DNA of 64,000 nt from Rhodoligotrophos appendicifer (GCF_007474605.1 NZ_VHKL01000013.1:18718-82717), one strand, 5' to 3'; shown: positions 1 through 10,843, numbered from the stretch's first letter. Numbers and translations are program-made. Notes: generated from the sequence alone by a model not told the origin.

Positions 1-215
1 GTCGCCTCCAGCCCGTCCATGCCCGGCAGGCGGATATCCATGGAGATCACGTCGGGCTGCGTCACCGAAAGCTGGGCCAGAGCCTCTTCCGCCGTCTCCA
101 CCGCCCCCACGAGGGAAAGCCGCGGATCCTGGCTGATGATATGGGCGAGGAGTTCCCGCACGACCCGGGAATCCTCGACGATGAGAACGCGGACGCGACC
201 TTTTTCGAAACTCAT
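1..215 (-). CDS. cheB: CheB-type chemotaxis response regulator, N-terminal receiver (partial)
   Basis: Reading the minus strand from an ATG at 215 gives a receiver domain that runs off the window edge. Visible features are the acidic pair and beta-1 (VLIVEDS), the phospho-acceptor context ISMDIRLPGMDG, and the CheB-like spacing between them. CheB is the receptor methylesterase that opposes CheR; its esterase domain would lie outside the window. The ATG overlaps the cheA stop in an ATGA (212-215), so it is translationally coupled as the last visible gene of the chemosensory operon. About 71 residues are present. A plain response regulator is possible, but the position after a CheA-receiver gene favours CheB (WspF-like). 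Confidence 0.82.
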   Translation of the reverse strand, partial: MSFEKGRVRVLIVEDSRVVRELLAHIISQDPRLSLVGAVETAEEALAQLSVTQPDVISMDIRLPGMDGLEA

Positions 216-2413
216 ATCAATTGATTGATCGTGGCGAGCAGCTCGCGCTGGTCGAATTTCTGTTTGGTGATATAGGCATCCGCTCCGAGGTCCAGGCCGC
301 GTTTGATGTCTTCCGGCGCGGCCCTCGAGGTCATCATCACCACCGGTATGCTCTCCAGCCGCGGGTCGCTCTTCATGGCGGTCAGGAGGCCGAAGCCGTC
401 CATCCGCGGCATCTCGATATCGGCGAGCACCAGGTCGACATGCATGGATCGCCGCAAAGTGTCCAGCGCGTCGATGCCGTCGACGCTCACCAGCACGCGG
501 AATCCTTGCGTCTCCAGCAGGTTCTTCTCCAGGGTCCGCGTGGTGATGGAATCATCGACCACGAGGATCACCTTCTGCGCGATGATCGGGTCGGCCCCGC
601 GCGCGGCGATCTCGCCGATTTGCGGGCGCCCGCCATCGAGGCGCCAACGCTCCGCCAGGCCTTCCGGTGAGAGCACCAGGGCGGGCGTGCCGTCTTCCAG
701 CACCACCACGCCGCTGATCAGCGTCCGGTCCGCCCCGAGAATGAGCGGATCCTCGATCACATGGGTGTCGACATCCAGCAATTCATCCACCGCCAGGGCG
801 CAATGATCGCCGGCAGAGCGCACGAGAATGGCCCTGATGCGCCCGGCCTCGGCCGGGATCTCGACCCCGGCGCCGGCGACCAGCGTCTCCAGGCCGCGCA
901 GGGTCGTCGTCAGCTCGCCGTCCTCGAGCTCCACCGACACCACCGGCTGCCCGGTGATCGTTCCGAGGTCGTCGGCGTGCACCCTCATGACTTTTTCGAC
1001 CGCATGGGCGGGGATCCCGTAGATCTGGTTTCCGGCACTCACCATGACCAAGGCTTGCCGGGACATCGACATCGGAACCGAAATAATGACTTCGGTGCCT
1101 CCGGAGTTCCCAGGCTTGATGTCGAGCGAGCCATGCATTTTCCGGATCGCCTCATGGACGACCGACAGGCCGATCCCTCTCCCCGAAAGCCGGTCGATCT
1201 CTCGGCTGGTTGTGAAGCCGGGCCGCAGCAGCACCGATGTGAGCTGCTGTTGACGACTTATCCCCGGATTCGCCTCGAGTAATCCCCGTTCGGCCGCGAT
1301 TTTCTCGATCCGGTCGAAATCCAACCCGCGTCCGTCGTCGCTGACGCGGATTTCCAGCTGGCTTCCCCGCGACTGCAAGGCAAGGCTGATCTGGACCGCC
1401 TCCGGCTTGCCGGCCGCCAGGCGCTCGCTCGGCATCTCGGCGCCATGGCTCACCGCATTGCGCAGCAGATGCATGAGGGGATCTTTCAGGGCCTGCAGGA
1501 GACCGCGGTCGACGAGCAGCTCGAGACCCTCCATCTGCACCTCGATGACCTTGCCGTCACCGCGGGCGATGTCTCGGGTCATCCGCCCGAAACTTCCGAA
1601 GACCGACTCGGCCGAGACGAGCGACAGACGCTCTACATCCGTTCGGATATTTTTCCCAAGTTGCTCAACCAGCCATTGTGATCGCCGCTGCTTTTGCACC
1701 AATCTGGAGAATTGGCGCGTGACAGTGCGCAGATCGCTCTGGAACGCACTGAAACGCTCGTAACTGTTGCCGGCTTTTTGCAATGTCCCGCGCAGCTTAC
1801 CCCAGGTGGATTCAAGGGCGTGGAGCTGGCCGGCCAACCCCTTGAGCTCTTGGTCCAGACGGGTGCGAGACTGTATCGCCCGGGCCAGTTCATGGGCCGA
1901 TTGGCTGGCTTTGGTGACGGTCTCGGCGCGGATCCGCAGATATTCCTGGACTGGAGCAGTGTCCGGCGCGCCCATGATTTCCGGTGGATTTTCAGGAGCT
2001 TGCCCAGCGACCGTGGCGTTGGCCGGGGCGGGCTCCGCAGCCGGGGCGGCGTCCATGTCAGCCAGGACGGACGTCACGGCGGGAGGGCTCTCCCCGGCGA
2101 GCACCGCGGCGACATGTGCCTCCAGCGAATCGAGCACCCGTTCGATTGTTAGACTCAGCGGCCGGTCGAGCGTCCGCTCCCCGTTGGCCACTTCTGAGAA
2201 CAGTGTCTCCAGATGATGTGCCAGTTCTTCGACATCCGGCATGTCCACGGCCCGGGCGGCACCCTTGAGACTGTGTGCCCGGCGAAAAACATCAAGGAAA
2301 TCAGCCGCTAAGCCCTTCTCTGCAAGGGTCAGCGCATGGCGGATCGCTGCCAGGTGCTCCCGGTGCTCGGCATCGAAGGCTGCCAATAGCTGATCGCGGA
2401 TGCTCTGCACCAA
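212..2413 (-). CDS. cheA: Hybrid chemotaxis histidine kinase CheA with C-terminal receiver (WspE-like)
   Basis: This soluble kinase would phosphorylate partner receivers in response to the MCP. In order: an N-terminal Hpt domain (phosphorylatable His47 in RRAHSLKGAARAVDM); a coiled linker; a CheA-type ATPase with N box (HLLRNAVSHG), G1 (SDDGRGLDF) and G2 (LSGRGIGLSVV); a CheW-like regulatory domain; and a receiver at about 615-733 with acceptor Asp near 665 (LADIEMPRMDG) and the conserved late Lys. This Hpt-ATPase-CheW-receiver order is that of WspE/FrzE-type kinases. The start is TTG at 2413 or GTG at 2410; an AGGA lies just upstream and is better spaced for GTG. The stop overlaps cheB. Confidence 0.93.
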   Translation of the reverse strand: MVQSIRDQLLAAFDAEHREHLAAIRHALTLAEKGLAADFLDVFRRAHSLKGAARAVDMPDVEELAHHLETLFSEVANGERTLDRPLSLTIERVLDSLEAHVAAVLAGESPPAVTSVLADMDAAPAAEPAPANATVAGQAPENPPEIMGAPDTAPVQEYLRIRAETVTKASQSAHELARAIQSRTRLDQELKGLAGQLHALESTWGKLRGTLQKAGNSYERFSAFQSDLRTVTRQFSRLVQKQRRSQWLVEQLGKNIRTDVERLSLVSAESVFGSFGRMTRDIARGDGKVIEVQMEGLELLVDRGLLQALKDPLMHLLRNAVSHGAEMPSERLAAGKPEAVQISLALQSRGSQLEIRVSDDGRGLDFDRIEKIAAERGLLEANPGISRQQQLTSVLLRPGFTTSREIDRLSGRGIGLSVVHEAIRKMHGSLDIKPGNSGGTEVIISVPMSMSRQALVMVSAGNQIYGIPAHAVEKVMRVHADDLGTITGQPVVSVELEDGELTTTLRGLETLVAGAGVEIPAEAGRIRAILVRSAGDHCALAVDELLDVDTHVIEDPLILGADRTLISGVVVLEDGTPALVLSPEGLAERWRLDGGRPQIGEIAARGADPIIAQKVILVVDDSITTRTLEKNLLETQGFRVLVSVDGIDALDTLRRSMHVDLVLADIEMPRMDGFGLLTAMKSDPRLESIPVVMMTSRAAPEDIKRGLDLGADAYITKQKFDQRELLATINQLI

Positions 2414-2490
2414 GATGTCCTGAAGATCCCTGTTTTAGAATGGCTTAGGAAGTTCCCTGCGCCTCATCGGAAACCCGGTTCCGCCGGCCC

Positions 2491-4167
2491 TCAAACCTTG
2501 TACCGCTCCGTCAATCCGACCAGCTGCTGGGATAATTTGGTAAGGTTTTCAGCAGCTTGGTCCAATTGCCGGGTGCTTTCCGCAGTCTGCTGGCTGGCCT
2601 CTCGGATATTCTGTAGCGCCCCCATGACCTGCTCGATGCCCAGCTGTTGCTGATTTGTGGAAGCAACGATTTGCTGGAAAGTCTGCACGTTTTCTTGCAT
2701 CTGACCGGTGATTTCTTCGATTGTCTGCTGAGCCGTGTCCGTCTGCTCTTTTCCTGCCGTAACTCTTTTTACGGCTTCTTCGGTCAGCATGACTGAAAAA
2801 TTGATGCCGCGCTGGATATCCCCAAGGATGGAGCGCACCTGGCTGGTCGCCTCCTTGGCTTGATCCGCCAGCATTTTCATCTCGGCGGCGACCACCGCGA
2901 AGCTTCGTCCGGCCTCGCCGGCGGCAGCGGCCTCGATCGCCGCGTTGAGCGCTAAGAGATGTGAGCGCTCCGAAATATCGTTCACAGTGGCGATGATATC
3001 GCCGATGGCCTGTGTCTTTTCGCTCAGGGACACGATGTTTTCGGCGACGGCTTCGGCCTGCTCGCGAATGAGATCCATGGCTTTGGTGGCATCATCGACA
3101 GCTTTCAGACCGGCATTGCTGGTCTGCACCGTGCTTTGCGCACCGGCGATAACCTCTTGGGCGCGCTTGCCGATTTGCGCTCCGGCATGAGTGATCTCGT
3201 CGACGGTTGCGGCCGTCTCCTGCACGGCGGCCAGCTGCTCGGCGACGCTGGCGGCCTGCTCCTGGGTTGAGGCGCGGATCTCTTCCGCCGCTGCGTTGAG
3301 ATTGCCCGTCGCCTCGCGCCCCTGCAGGGTGAGTGTTCTCAGTCCGCCCACCATTTCGTTGAGCGAGCCGCCCAGCCGGCCGAGCTCGTTACTTCCGGTA
3401 TGGGCGCGCGCATTGAGGTCCCCTTGACCCACCTGCTCGGCGAAATCCATGAAGGCGGTCAGGGGCCGGACGATGGACTGCCGCAAAGCATAACTCACGA
3501 CGATGCCCAGTATAACCGTCAAGATCAGTGCAATGACGATCGATTGCCGGCTGGTATTGTAGATTTCTGTCGACCGGTTCTGGCCCGCCACCACCACGCC
3601 CGTCAGGACATCTCGGCTATCCTCAAATATTCTCAAGAATTCGACACGCTCTGCAACAATCCGATCCTGCGCAGCAATGGCCTCATCGAGGTTATTGGCA
3701 CTAATCGCAGCGAACTGACGTTCAGTCTCGGTCCGCAATTTCTGGAACTGTTCACTTGCTTGCTTCAAGCTTTGCGTCAAACGGGTCCAGGCTTCTTTTC
3801 GTTCGATGGCGATAGCTTGGTCGCGATAGCCTTCGACTGAGGAAAGTGTCTCGGAGAGGACCCCCTCGGTGACCGCTGCCTGCCGTCTCCAGACGGCGCT
3901 GGGCTCTTCGCCCGGCGTGACCCGTCCCAGTTGTCGGAAGAGAAACGCGGCGAGACTCTGCTCTTGCGCCGCTCCTAAAGTCCGCTCTTCAGTAAGCGCA
4001 CGATCAAACTGCCGCATCGTCGCGAAATCGCGCGTGACAATAAGATCCGTTGCATCCCTGACAGTTCCGAACTGCGCCAAGATGTAAAAGGATACTCCGA
4101 TCAAGACTGCGATGATCAGTGCAAATCCCAGAAGTATTCTATTTCCGATGGACAAGCCCACGATCAT
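2491..4167 (-). CDS. Methyl-accepting chemotaxis protein
   Basis: A 558-residue transmembrane receptor. TM1 lies at about 10-31, followed by a mostly helical periplasmic sensor (about 32-205, of the four-helix-bundle type). TM2 is at about 209-228, a HAMP domain at about 229-282, and a cytoplasmic signalling hairpin reaches the C terminus. The hairpin tip is recognisable by [20 protein letters not shown] and the following [17 protein letters not shown]. There is no CheR/CheB-tethering pentapeptide; it ends LTERYKV. The start overlaps the upstream cheW stop (ATGA at 4164-4167). In canonical wsp operons the receptor gene comes first; here it sits between the second cheW and cheA. The ligand cannot be read from sequence. 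Confidence 0.95.
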   Translation of the reverse strand: MIVGLSIGNRILLGFALIIAVLIGVSFYILAQFGTVRDATDLIVTRDFATMRQFDRALTEERTLGAAQEQSLAAFLFRQLGRVTPGEEPSAVWRRQAAVTEGVLSETLSSVEGYRDQAIAIERKEAWTRLTQSLKQASEQFQKLRTETERQFAAISANNLDEAIAAQDRIVAERVEFLRIFEDSRDVLTGVVVAGQNRSTEIYNTSRQSIVIALILTVILGIVVSYALRQSIVRPLTAFMDFAEQVGQGDLNARAHTGSNELGRLGGSLNEMVGGLRTLTLQGREATGNLNAAAEEIRASTQEQAASVAEQLAAVQETAATVDEITHAGAQIGKRAQEVIAGAQSTVQTSNAGLKAVDDATKAMDLIREQAEAVAENIVSLSEKTQAIGDIIATVNDISERSHLLALNAAIEAAAAGEAGRSFAVVAAEMKMLADQAKEATSQVRSILGDIQRGINFSVMLTEEAVKRVTAGKEQTDTAQQTIEEITGQMQENVQTFQQIVASTNQQQLGIEQVMGALQNIREASQQTAESTRQLDQAAENLTKLSQQLVGLTERYKV

Positions 4168-4784
4168 CGTGCTCCCGACAGTGATTTTGCGAACAATGGT
4201 TCAAGCAAAGGGCCAAGCGTCAAGAAGGCGACCGTCTCGCCGCCTCCCTCCTGACCGTCTGCATAGCGGATTGCACCGCTCGCTTCCAGTGGCAGACCAA
4301 GTTCAAAATTCCCCTCAGTATATCGGAAGTCATCGACTTGCTCGACATCATCCACCCTAAAGGCGACACGCCCATTGGGAAAGTGAAGGAGAACCAGCTT
4401 CGCATTGTCCGCAGCGGTTGACTTCAATCCGACAAGACTTGCAAGGTCGATGACATTGTAGAGACCATCGGAAGCAGCGTATATGCCTGAAAGGTCTGAG
4501 ACTGTACTTGGGCATGACACAACATGTTCATCAGGGACGATCGCGCGGACTTCCCTGAGCCGGAGGCCGAAGCGTTCACCGCCGGCATGGCACAGGACCA
4601 CACCCTCCCGGTCCCAGGGCGCCTGCGCGACATCTTCCGCCTCGCGTTGCACCAAACGCCGTGTCCGCTCGTCGAGAATGGCTTCCCGGAATTCCTTCGC
4701 CGTGCGCTTCGCATCGCGGCGATGTCCGATGATTTCCTGTTGCCGCCGCTGCGCTTCAGGCGAAAATTTGGCTCTTTTAGGCAT
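4164..4784 (-). CDS. cheW: CheW-domain coupling protein (WspD-like)
   Basis: A 206-residue protein with a charged N-terminal helix (about 1-60), then a CheW domain carrying [15 protein letters not shown] and a later [12 protein letters not shown]. CheW proteins bridge the receptor tip to the kinase. The N-terminal extension and the position after cheR resemble WspD rather than the short CheW. The start codon overlaps the cheR stop by one base (TAATG) and the stop overlaps the MCP start, so the gene is tightly embedded in the operon. It is the second of two cheW genes here. Confidence 0.88.
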   Translation of the reverse strand: MPKRAKFSPEAQRRQQEIIGHRRDAKRTAKEFREAILDERTRRLVQREAEDVAQAPWDREGVVLCHAGGERFGLRLREVRAIVPDEHVVSCPSTVSDLSGIYAASDGLYNVIDLASLVGLKSTAADNAKLVLLHFPNGRVAFRVDDVEQVDDFRYTEGNFELGLPLEASGAIRYADGQEGGGETVAFLTLGPLLEPLFAKSLSGAR

Positions 4785-6208
4785 TATCCGGTGGCATCCT
4801 GGCCGAGATGAAGCGCGATGCTTTGCTTGAGCAGTAGCACGGAAAGCCCGTTTCCTTCATCGACCAGCGAATGATCTGGGAGAGCATTGGCCAGTCGAAC
4901 TGCATTAATCATGAATCGCCGCCCCGATTGTCTGTCGCCTTCGCGGAGCTTGAGCAGCCCAAGCTGGAAATGCGCCATGATGAAACCTTTGTCCAGATAG
5001 ATTGCCTTTCGAAACGCAAGATCTGCCGATTTCTGATCGGCGAGAGCCTGAGTAATCAACCCCTCATAGTAATGAGGCAATGGATTTTCCGACTCTTTAC
5101 GCAGTATTTCTCGGCACCTCAAGAGAGCAGCGGTCAGATCTCCTCGACCCGCCAGATCCTTGACTTCATCGACAGGTGTCGACTGTTCTTTCTCGGGTGC
5201 TACCGCAGGTATTATACTCTTTGATGTCTTTTTCGCCCGGGCCGTTGGGGATTTTGAAATCGCCTTGCCCGGGCCTGGCTCGATGGGCCGGACATTGGTG
5301 TCTTCAAAGCCGCCGCGAAGATGAGTCTCCTCCGCCGCCAAGATCTCGGAGCGGCGATAGGCAATAGTTCCGGGAAGAGTAACGACCCCCAACATGCCTG
5401 AAAAGATTGGACTAGGCTCCGCCGTCCCCACCAGCAGCCATCCGTCGGGGGCCAGTCGGTCGCGAAGTTTGCCCATGATGGCAATGGCCGTGTCCGGCTC
5501 GAAATAAATGAGAACGTTGCGACACAAAATCAGGTCGAAATCACTAAACTGCAGCGGAGAAGTGTCGTTCAGCAGACTGAGAAGATTATGTCGCTCGAAA
5601 GCCGGAATGCTGTGGAATTCGGGCCGAATCCGCCATTGCTTTCCCTCAGGATTGACGACGAAATACTTGCTGCGCTCCGCACTGCTCACGGTCCGGAGAG
5701 CCCATTGGCCATACCAGCCATGGCGAGCCACAGCCAGGGAATCCTCGTTGATGTCGGTCCCGACGATCCTCACCCGCCAGGCGTCGAATTCTGCTGCAAG
5801 AAGTTCCTTGAGAACGATCGCAATGGAATAGGTTTCCGCTCCGGTGGAACAGCCGGCGCTCCAGATTCGGATCCTCCGGGACTCGGCGTTCCGTTGAACG
5901 ATGTCGGGCAGGATGGTCGTCCGCAACGCGGCGAACTGTTCGAGGTAACGGAAGAAAAAGGTCTCTCCAATGGTAATCTCCGCTTCCAGCCGCGCCCATT
6001 CGGCTTCACCGGCGCGAGAGTCCTGGAGGAAGGCCATGTAGTCATCGCTGCTTGACGACTGCGTTGCGACGAGCCGCCGCTTGATCCGCTCCCATAAGGC
6101 ACTGTCTTTGTCATCGAAATAGGCATGCCCTGTGCGGTCGATGATTAGTTTCTTCAATCTGGCAAAGGCCGGATCCCCTTGCCAGGAGTCTGAAACACGG
6201 CTCTTCAT
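4784..6208 (-). CDS. cheR: CheR-type methyltransferase with C-terminal TPR repeats (WspC-like)
   Basis: A SAM-dependent glutamate methyltransferase expected to modify the MCP. The N-terminal helical CheR domain is followed by the SAM fold: motif I is IWSAGCSTGAETYS, and the conserved LILCRNVLIYF is present. After a linker rich in Lys and Ser, residues of about 345-460 form tetratricopeptide-like helices (for example PHYYEGLITQALADQKSADL), as in WspC-type CheR. An in-frame upstream extension to 6367 exists, but the ATG at 6208 is chosen because it overlaps the upstream cheW stop as ATGA and starts at the normal family boundary. This gives 474 residues. Confidence 0.93.
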   Translation of the reverse strand: MKSRVSDSWQGDPAFARLKKLIIDRTGHAYFDDKDSALWERIKRRLVATQSSSSDDYMAFLQDSRAGEAEWARLEAEITIGETFFFRYLEQFAALRTTILPDIVQRNAESRRIRIWSAGCSTGAETYSIAIVLKELLAAEFDAWRVRIVGTDINEDSLAVARHGWYGQWALRTVSSAERSKYFVVNPEGKQWRIRPEFHSIPAFERHNLLSLLNDTSPLQFSDFDLILCRNVLIYFEPDTAIAIMGKLRDRLAPDGWLLVGTAEPSPIFSGMLGVVTLPGTIAYRRSEILAAEETHLRGGFEDTNVRPIEPGPGKAISKSPTARAKKTSKSIIPAVAPEKEQSTPVDEVKDLAGRGDLTAALLRCREILRKESENPLPHYYEGLITQALADQKSADLAFRKAIYLDKGFIMAHFQLGLLKLREGDRQSGRRFMINAVRLANALPDHSLVDEGNGLSVLLLKQSIALHLGQDATG

Positions 6209-6714
6209 GGACGAGATTCGCCTGGCAGGTCGCTCCATTCGGCCGCTCGACGTTCCGCTTCCCGCGTCATGTCGGTGAGCTTCTGGCGCTCGGTTTCGAT
6301 CATCAGCCTTTGAGAATTCAGAACCGAAACGAAACGTTCCCCATAAGCAACGCCTTGTTCCACACAATCATTGAGGCTCTCACTCTCCGATGTCACCTCG
6401 ACGGCCACCATGTCGGCCATTGTCACGTCGACGACCCGCTCCACCAGCACTGCGATCAACTGACCTTCTCTCGCCTTGATCAACACCAGATGCTGATAGA
6501 GTTCGCCTTCATCGCCTCTGCTTTTCGGGATATCGAAAAGCAGATTGAAGTTGAGGGTCGCAACGACCGTCGATCCGAACCGGAAGAAGCCTTCGACAAC
6601 CCTGGGCAGACTGGGGTGACGCCACAATCGCGGCATCGGCAAAATTTCTTCCACGGCGCTCGCCGTGAAGGCGCAAAGCAGATCTCCGGCGGTGAACACG
6701 ACAATCTGCTTCAT
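6205..6714 (-). CDS. cheW: CheW-type coupling protein (WspB-like)
   Basis: A 169-residue protein built almost entirely of one CheW/SH3-like domain. It opens with MKQIVVFTAGDLLCAF, which resembles the first strands of CheW, and continues with AVEEILPMPRLWRHPSLP and VATLNFNLLFDI. It is the first gene of the minus-strand chemosensory operon; no further gene lies upstream in the same direction before the divergent mlrC-type gene at 6894. The promoter is therefore expected within 6715-6893. With two CheW proteins, a TPR-CheR and a hybrid CheA, the operon has Wsp composition. Confidence 0.88.
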   Translation of the reverse strand: MKQIVVFTAGDLLCAFTASAVEEILPMPRLWRHPSLPRVVEGFFRFGSTVVATLNFNLLFDIPKSRGDEGELYQHLVLIKAREGQLIAVLVERVVDVTMADMVAVEVTSESESLNDCVEQGVAYGERFVSVLNSQRLMIETERQKLTDMTREAERRAAEWSDLPGESRP

Positions 6715-6893
6715 GAAAGATCATGCCTCGTTATCTTAAGGCGATCGATTATCGAAAGCCGGAAATGGCCCTAGGAAATGGTCTCTTTGAGACGAAGTAG
6801 CAAGATCGGGTGCGTGGCGCGAGAAAGCGTTCCTCTGCTATGGTCCTTTAAAGCCCTGAATCACTGTCTCTTCAACTGAGTCCCGTCTCCTAC

Positions 6894-8351
6894 ATGAAAA
6901 TCTTCATCGCCGGATTTGACACGGAAACCAATACCTTTGCGCCGTTACCCACGGGCCGGCGAGGATTTGAAGACGGTTTTATGGCCCATGGCAATGCCAC
7001 GAGCTTGCCTGCGAATTACTGCTCGGCGCAGCTTCATGTGTGGCGCCGAATTGGCGAGGCCGCCGGATGCGAAATCGTCGAGTCCCTGTGCACCTATGCA
7101 GAACCTGGCGGCTTGATCATCGGCGCCGTTTATGAGGAGCTTCGGGACGAGATCCTTCGGGATCTGCGGGCCGCTGGGCCGGTTGATGTTGTGCTTCTGG
7201 CTCTTCATGGCGCGATGGCGGCCGAAGGATATGATGATTGTGAAGGTGATATTCTGGCAAAGGTCAGAAGTATTGTCGGACCGGCTATCATCATTGGAGC
7301 GGAGTTCGATCTTCATGCCCACCTCTCCGATCGCATGGTTGAGAATGCAGATCTGTTGGTGGGTTATAAAGAATATCCGCATGTGGACATTTCCGAGCGT
7401 GCCGAGGAGCTTATTGGCCTTGCCCTTGACGCGGCTCTCGGGCGCACGACGCCATGCATGGCCGTTTTTGATTGTCGCATGATTGGCACGTTTCGCACAA
7501 CTGAGCAGCCACTGAGGGGCTTCATCGATCGTATTATCTCCCTGGAAGGCAAGGACGGCATCCTCTCGGTCACGCTCTCACATTCGTTTCCCTGGGCAGA
7601 TAATCCGGATGTCGGAGCCAAGGTTCTTGTTATCGCGGATGGCGACCGCGAAAAGGCCGCTCTGCTGGCGCGGAGCCTGGGTGAGGAATTCTTCTCGATG
7701 CGCCACCAGATCGCGCCCCGCTTTGTCTCTTTTGACCAAGCCCTTGATGAGGCGCTGCAACACCCTGCCGGTCCCGTTGTCATAGCCGATGTGGCTGACA
7801 ATCCCGGTGGGGGAGCCCCGAGCGATTCGACCTTCTGCTTGGAAAGATTGTTGGAGCGAGGGATTAGCAACACCGCCTGCGGTTACTTCTGGGATCCCAT
7901 GGCCGTGAAGTTTTGCTTCGACGCTGGCCGTGGCGCTCGATTCCAGCTGCGTCTGGGCGGAAAATGTGGTGCGGCATCGGGCATGCCATTGGACTTGAAT
8001 GTTATCGTCCGTGGCCTTGAAGAAAAGCCGGTTCAGCACTTCGGCCGGTCCCCAAACAGCCTAGGTCCGTCTGCCTGGATTGAAGCCGAGGGAATTGACA
8101 TCATAGTCACGTCGCTTCGAACCCAGGTGTTCAATCCTGATGGGTTCCAGGCCCTTGGGCTGGACATTACGTCCCGAAAGATCGTTGTCGTGAAGTCCAC
8201 CCAACATTTTCATGCGGGTTTCGCGCCCGTCAGCGCGAAGATAATCTATGCCGCAACGCCCGGCGCACTGGACTCGAACTTTGCAACTATACCTTACACC
8301 AAGCTGAATAATGTGTTCTGGCCGAAGGTCGAATGGCCTTTCAGTTCATGA
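6894..8351 (+). CDS. M81 family metallopeptidase (MlrC/microcystinase C-like)
   Basis: A 485-residue protein opening MKIFIAGFDTETNTFAP, the signature start of the M81/DUF1485 family. Likely metal ligands are seen in EFDLHAHLS and in EYPHVD. A conserved ADNPGGGAPSD-type loop appears in the second half. The length is normal for the family. M81 proteins include MlrC, which cleaves linearised microcystin, but most family members in proteobacteria have unknown peptide or amide substrates, so toxin degradation should not be assumed. It is transcribed away from the chemosensory operon. The cobD gene begins 54 bases downstream on the same strand, so the two may share a transcript. Confidence 0.85.
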   Translation: MKIFIAGFDTETNTFAPLPTGRRGFEDGFMAHGNATSLPANYCSAQLHVWRRIGEAAGCEIVESLCTYAEPGGLIIGAVYEELRDEILRDLRAAGPVDVVLLALHGAMAAEGYDDCEGDILAKVRSIVGPAIIIGAEFDLHAHLSDRMVENADLLVGYKEYPHVDISERAEELIGLALDAALGRTTPCMAVFDCRMIGTFRTTEQPLRGFIDRIISLEGKDGILSVTLSHSFPWADNPDVGAKVLVIADGDREKAALLARSLGEEFFSMRHQIAPRFVSFDQALDEALQHPAGPVVIADVADNPGGGAPSDSTFCLERLLERGISNTACGYFWDPMAVKFCFDAGRGARFQLRLGGKCGAASGMPLDLNVIVRGLEEKPVQHFGRSPNSLGPSAWIEAEGIDIIVTSLRTQVFNPDGFQALGLDITSRKIVVVKSTQHFHAGFAPVSAKIIYAATPGALDSNFATIPYTKLNNVFWPKVEWPFSS

Positions 8352-8405
8352 GCCCATACGGCTTGATGCTTTCACAAGGCGCATGCGCCATCAAGAAAGA
8401 CATTC

Positions 8406-9398
8406 ATGGTTTGGTGGCTTATACTCGCCGTGTCTGCATTACTCATTGAAGCGGCGGTGGGCTATCCTGCTTCTGTATACAAGCGACTGAGCCATCCGGT
8501 CGTCTGGATCGGTAAATTGATCGCGTCTCTGGATGCGTCTCTCAATCGTGAAGCCTTAGGGTCAACCCAGCGGCGGTTCGCCGGTATCGCGGCTACGGCG
8601 CTCACCATCTTCATCTTCGTGGTTCCTGCAGTGATCCTGCAGGTCTTGGCGGTCCAATACTTGCCTCCGATAGTCGCACTGGCTCTTCTGGCAATAATCT
8701 GTTCCACCTTGTTCGCACAGCGAAGCTTGCATGAACATGTTGAGGCAGTCGCAACTGCTCTTGACCGCCAGGGTCTCTCTGCGGCGCGCCAAGCCGTTTC
8801 AAGCATCGTTGGCAGGGACCCTCAGAAGCTCGATGAAGCGGGCGTCGCTCGGGCGGCGATTGAGAGTTTAGCGGAGAATTTTTCGGACGGTGTCGTAGCC
8901 CCCGCGTTCTGGTGCGCCTGTTTTGGTCTGCCTGGTGTGGTTTTCTACAAATCCATTAATACGGCGGACAGCATGGTGGGCCATAAGAGCCCAAAATACG
9001 CAGACTTTGGCTGGTGTTCCGCTCGCCTCGACGACCTGATAAATTTGCCCGCCTCTCGTCTGTCCGTCATATGGATTTTATTGGCGAGTTTCATGCTGGA
9101 GGGTGCGGATCCCACATCCGCATGGACAGCAGTGCGGCGGGACGCCTCCCGTCATCGGTCCCCGAATGCGGGGTGGCCGGAGGCTGCTTTTGCAGGAGCA
9201 CTTGGCCTGCAGCTCAACGGGCCGAAAACCTATGGCGCCAGTGTCACAGACGATGCTTGGATGGGAGCCGGACGCAGCGCAGCCAGTGCAAGTGATATCC
9301 GACGCGCCCTGAAGCTCTACCGCCTTGCCTGCAGCGTCCAAATCCTTGGCTTGGCTGCAATATTATTAGTGTTGATGGGACTCACCTGGCAAGCTTGA
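8406..9398 (+). CDS. cobD: Adenosylcobinamide-phosphate synthase CobD (CbiB)
   Basis: An integral membrane enzyme that attaches the aminopropanol (phosphate) arm to adenosylcobyric acid. The sequence is rich in hydrophobic spans and carries the family core [16 protein letters not shown], then [15 protein letters not shown] and [14 protein letters not shown]. The 330-residue length is normal. It begins at an ATG at 8406. Its last 17 bases overlap the 3' end of cobQ on the opposite strand (9382-9398). cobC, its frequent partner in Rhizobiales, is not next to it. Confidence 0.96.
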   Translation: MVWWLILAVSALLIEAAVGYPASVYKRLSHPVVWIGKLIASLDASLNREALGSTQRRFAGIAATALTIFIFVVPAVILQVLAVQYLPPIVALALLAIICSTLFAQRSLHEHVEAVATALDRQGLSAARQAVSSIVGRDPQKLDEAGVARAAIESLAENFSDGVVAPAFWCACFGLPGVVFYKSINTADSMVGHKSPKYADFGWCSARLDDLINLPASRLSVIWILLASFMLEGADPTSAWTAVRRDASRHRSPNAGWPEAAFAGALGLQLNGPKTYGASVTDDAWMGAGRSAASASDIRRALKLYRLACSVQILGLAAILLVLMGLTWQA

Positions 9399-10839
9399 GG
9401 ATCTGATCAATGTCCATATGTTCCTCGAGATGGGCCGCGAGTTCGTCCAGAACTGCATCCACCTCTGCCTCATGGGAACGAGGCTCCGGAGCCTGTCCAA
9501 GAGACTGAAGCCATGCCATCCGAAAGCCGTCATGCGCAAACAATCCGTGCACATATGTTCCCTGCACTCGACCGTGAGCAGAGACTGCGCCGTCCTCCCG
9601 CCCGTCACTGAACTTCAAAAATCGATCAGGGGGAACGTCGAAGCGGGTCTCGCCGATATGCATCTCGTAACCCTTGAATGGGACGCCATCCTTAAGATCG
9701 AGCCCCTCCACCTCCCTGAGCAGCTTTTCTCCCCTAAGAACCGTTACGCAGTCAAACAGACCCAGCCCCTCAATATGGGTGATCGGACCCTCCGTCCCCT
9801 CTGGATCCCTGACTTCCCGGCCAAGCATTTGAAAGCCGCCACAAATTCCCAGCACCCGGCCGCCGCGCCTGACATGAGCTTTGATGTCGATATCCCAACC
9901 GTGTTCGAAGAGCTCCGCGAGGTCGGAGATCGTGGATTTTGATCCCGGCAGGATGACAACATCACAAATGGGGAGCACCTCCCCTGGCTTCAGAAAGACG
10001 AGATTAACATCAGGTTCGGCGATCAAAGGGTCGAGATCGTCAAAATTCGAAATCCTAGGCAGCATGATCACCGCGATGGTGAGCTTCGCTGGCCTTGCCG
10101 ATGCAGACAGCCTCTGCTCGAGTTCAAAGGCATCCTCCGCCGGAAGGAATTTCGCTCTGGTAAAGTAGGGAACGAGCCCTAGCGCTGGCCATCCTGATGC
10201 CTTGGAGATTGCGCGCATCCCAGCATCGAAAAGACTACGGTCTCCCCTCATCTTATTGACGATGAATCCTTTGATCAGTCGCGCATCCAGCGGGTCGATG
10301 ACTGATCTGGTCCCGACGAGGCTGGCAATGACGCCACCGCGATCGATATCGCCAACCAGCACCACCGGCGTATTGCTCGCGCGTGCAAAGCCCATATTGG
10401 CGATGTCGTCCTGACGAAGGTTGATTTCAGATGCGCTGCCCGCACCTTCAACGAGGACGAGATCCGCCTGAGCTTGCACCAGCGCGAAGCTATCCATGAC
10501 CGCCGGCATGAGTTGACTCTTCAAAGCCTGGTATTGCTTCGCAGTCGCGTTCCCCCACACTTTTCCTTGAACGACAATTTGAGAGCCAATATCGCTTTGC
10601 GGTTTCAGCAGAACGGGGTTCATGTGCACAGACAATGGCTTACGCGCCGCTTTTGCCTGTAGAGCTTGCGCCCTGCCGATTTCTCCGCCGTCCACGGTAA
10701 CGGCTGCATTGTTCGACATATTCTGCGGCTTGAAGGGGATTACGCTTTTGCCCCGATTGGCGAACGCTCTCGCCAATCCGGCCACAATCAACGATTTTCC
10801 AACATTGGATCCGGTGCCCTGGAACATGATCGCGGCCAT
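9382..10839 (-). CDS. cobQ: Cobyric acid synthase CobQ
   Basis: An ATP- and glutamine-dependent enzyme that amidates carboxylates b, d, e and g of adenosylcobyrinic a,c-diamide. The N-terminal dethiobiotin-synthetase-like domain carries the P-loop [20 protein letters not shown]. The C-terminal glutamine amidotransferase domain has the nucleophile context [14 protein letters not shown] and the late catalytic His in [13 protein letters not shown]. Length (485) and domain order are standard. It follows cobO with a 4-base gap and forms the minus-strand group cobP-cobO-cobQ. It converges on cobD with a short overlap. Confidence 0.97.
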   Translation of the reverse strand: MAAIMFQGTGSNVGKSLIVAGLARAFANRGKSVIPFKPQNMSNNAAVTVDGGEIGRAQALQAKAARKPLSVHMNPVLLKPQSDIGSQIVVQGKVWGNATAKQYQALKSQLMPAVMDSFALVQAQADLVLVEGAGSASEINLRQDDIANMGFARASNTPVVLVGDIDRGGVIASLVGTRSVIDPLDARLIKGFIVNKMRGDRSLFDAGMRAISKASGWPALGLVPYFTRAKFLPAEDAFELEQRLSASARPAKLTIAVIMLPRISNFDDLDPLIAEPDVNLVFLKPGEVLPICDVVILPGSKSTISDLAELFEHGWDIDIKAHVRRGGRVLGICGGFQMLGREVRDPEGTEGPITHIEGLGLFDCVTVLRGEKLLREVEGLDLKDGVPFKGYEMHIGETRFDVPPDRFLKFSDGREDGAVSAHGRVQGTYVHGLFAHDGFRMAWLQSLGQAPEPRSHEAEVDAVLDELAAHLEEHMDIDQILKLAR

Positions 10840-10843
10840 GGGC

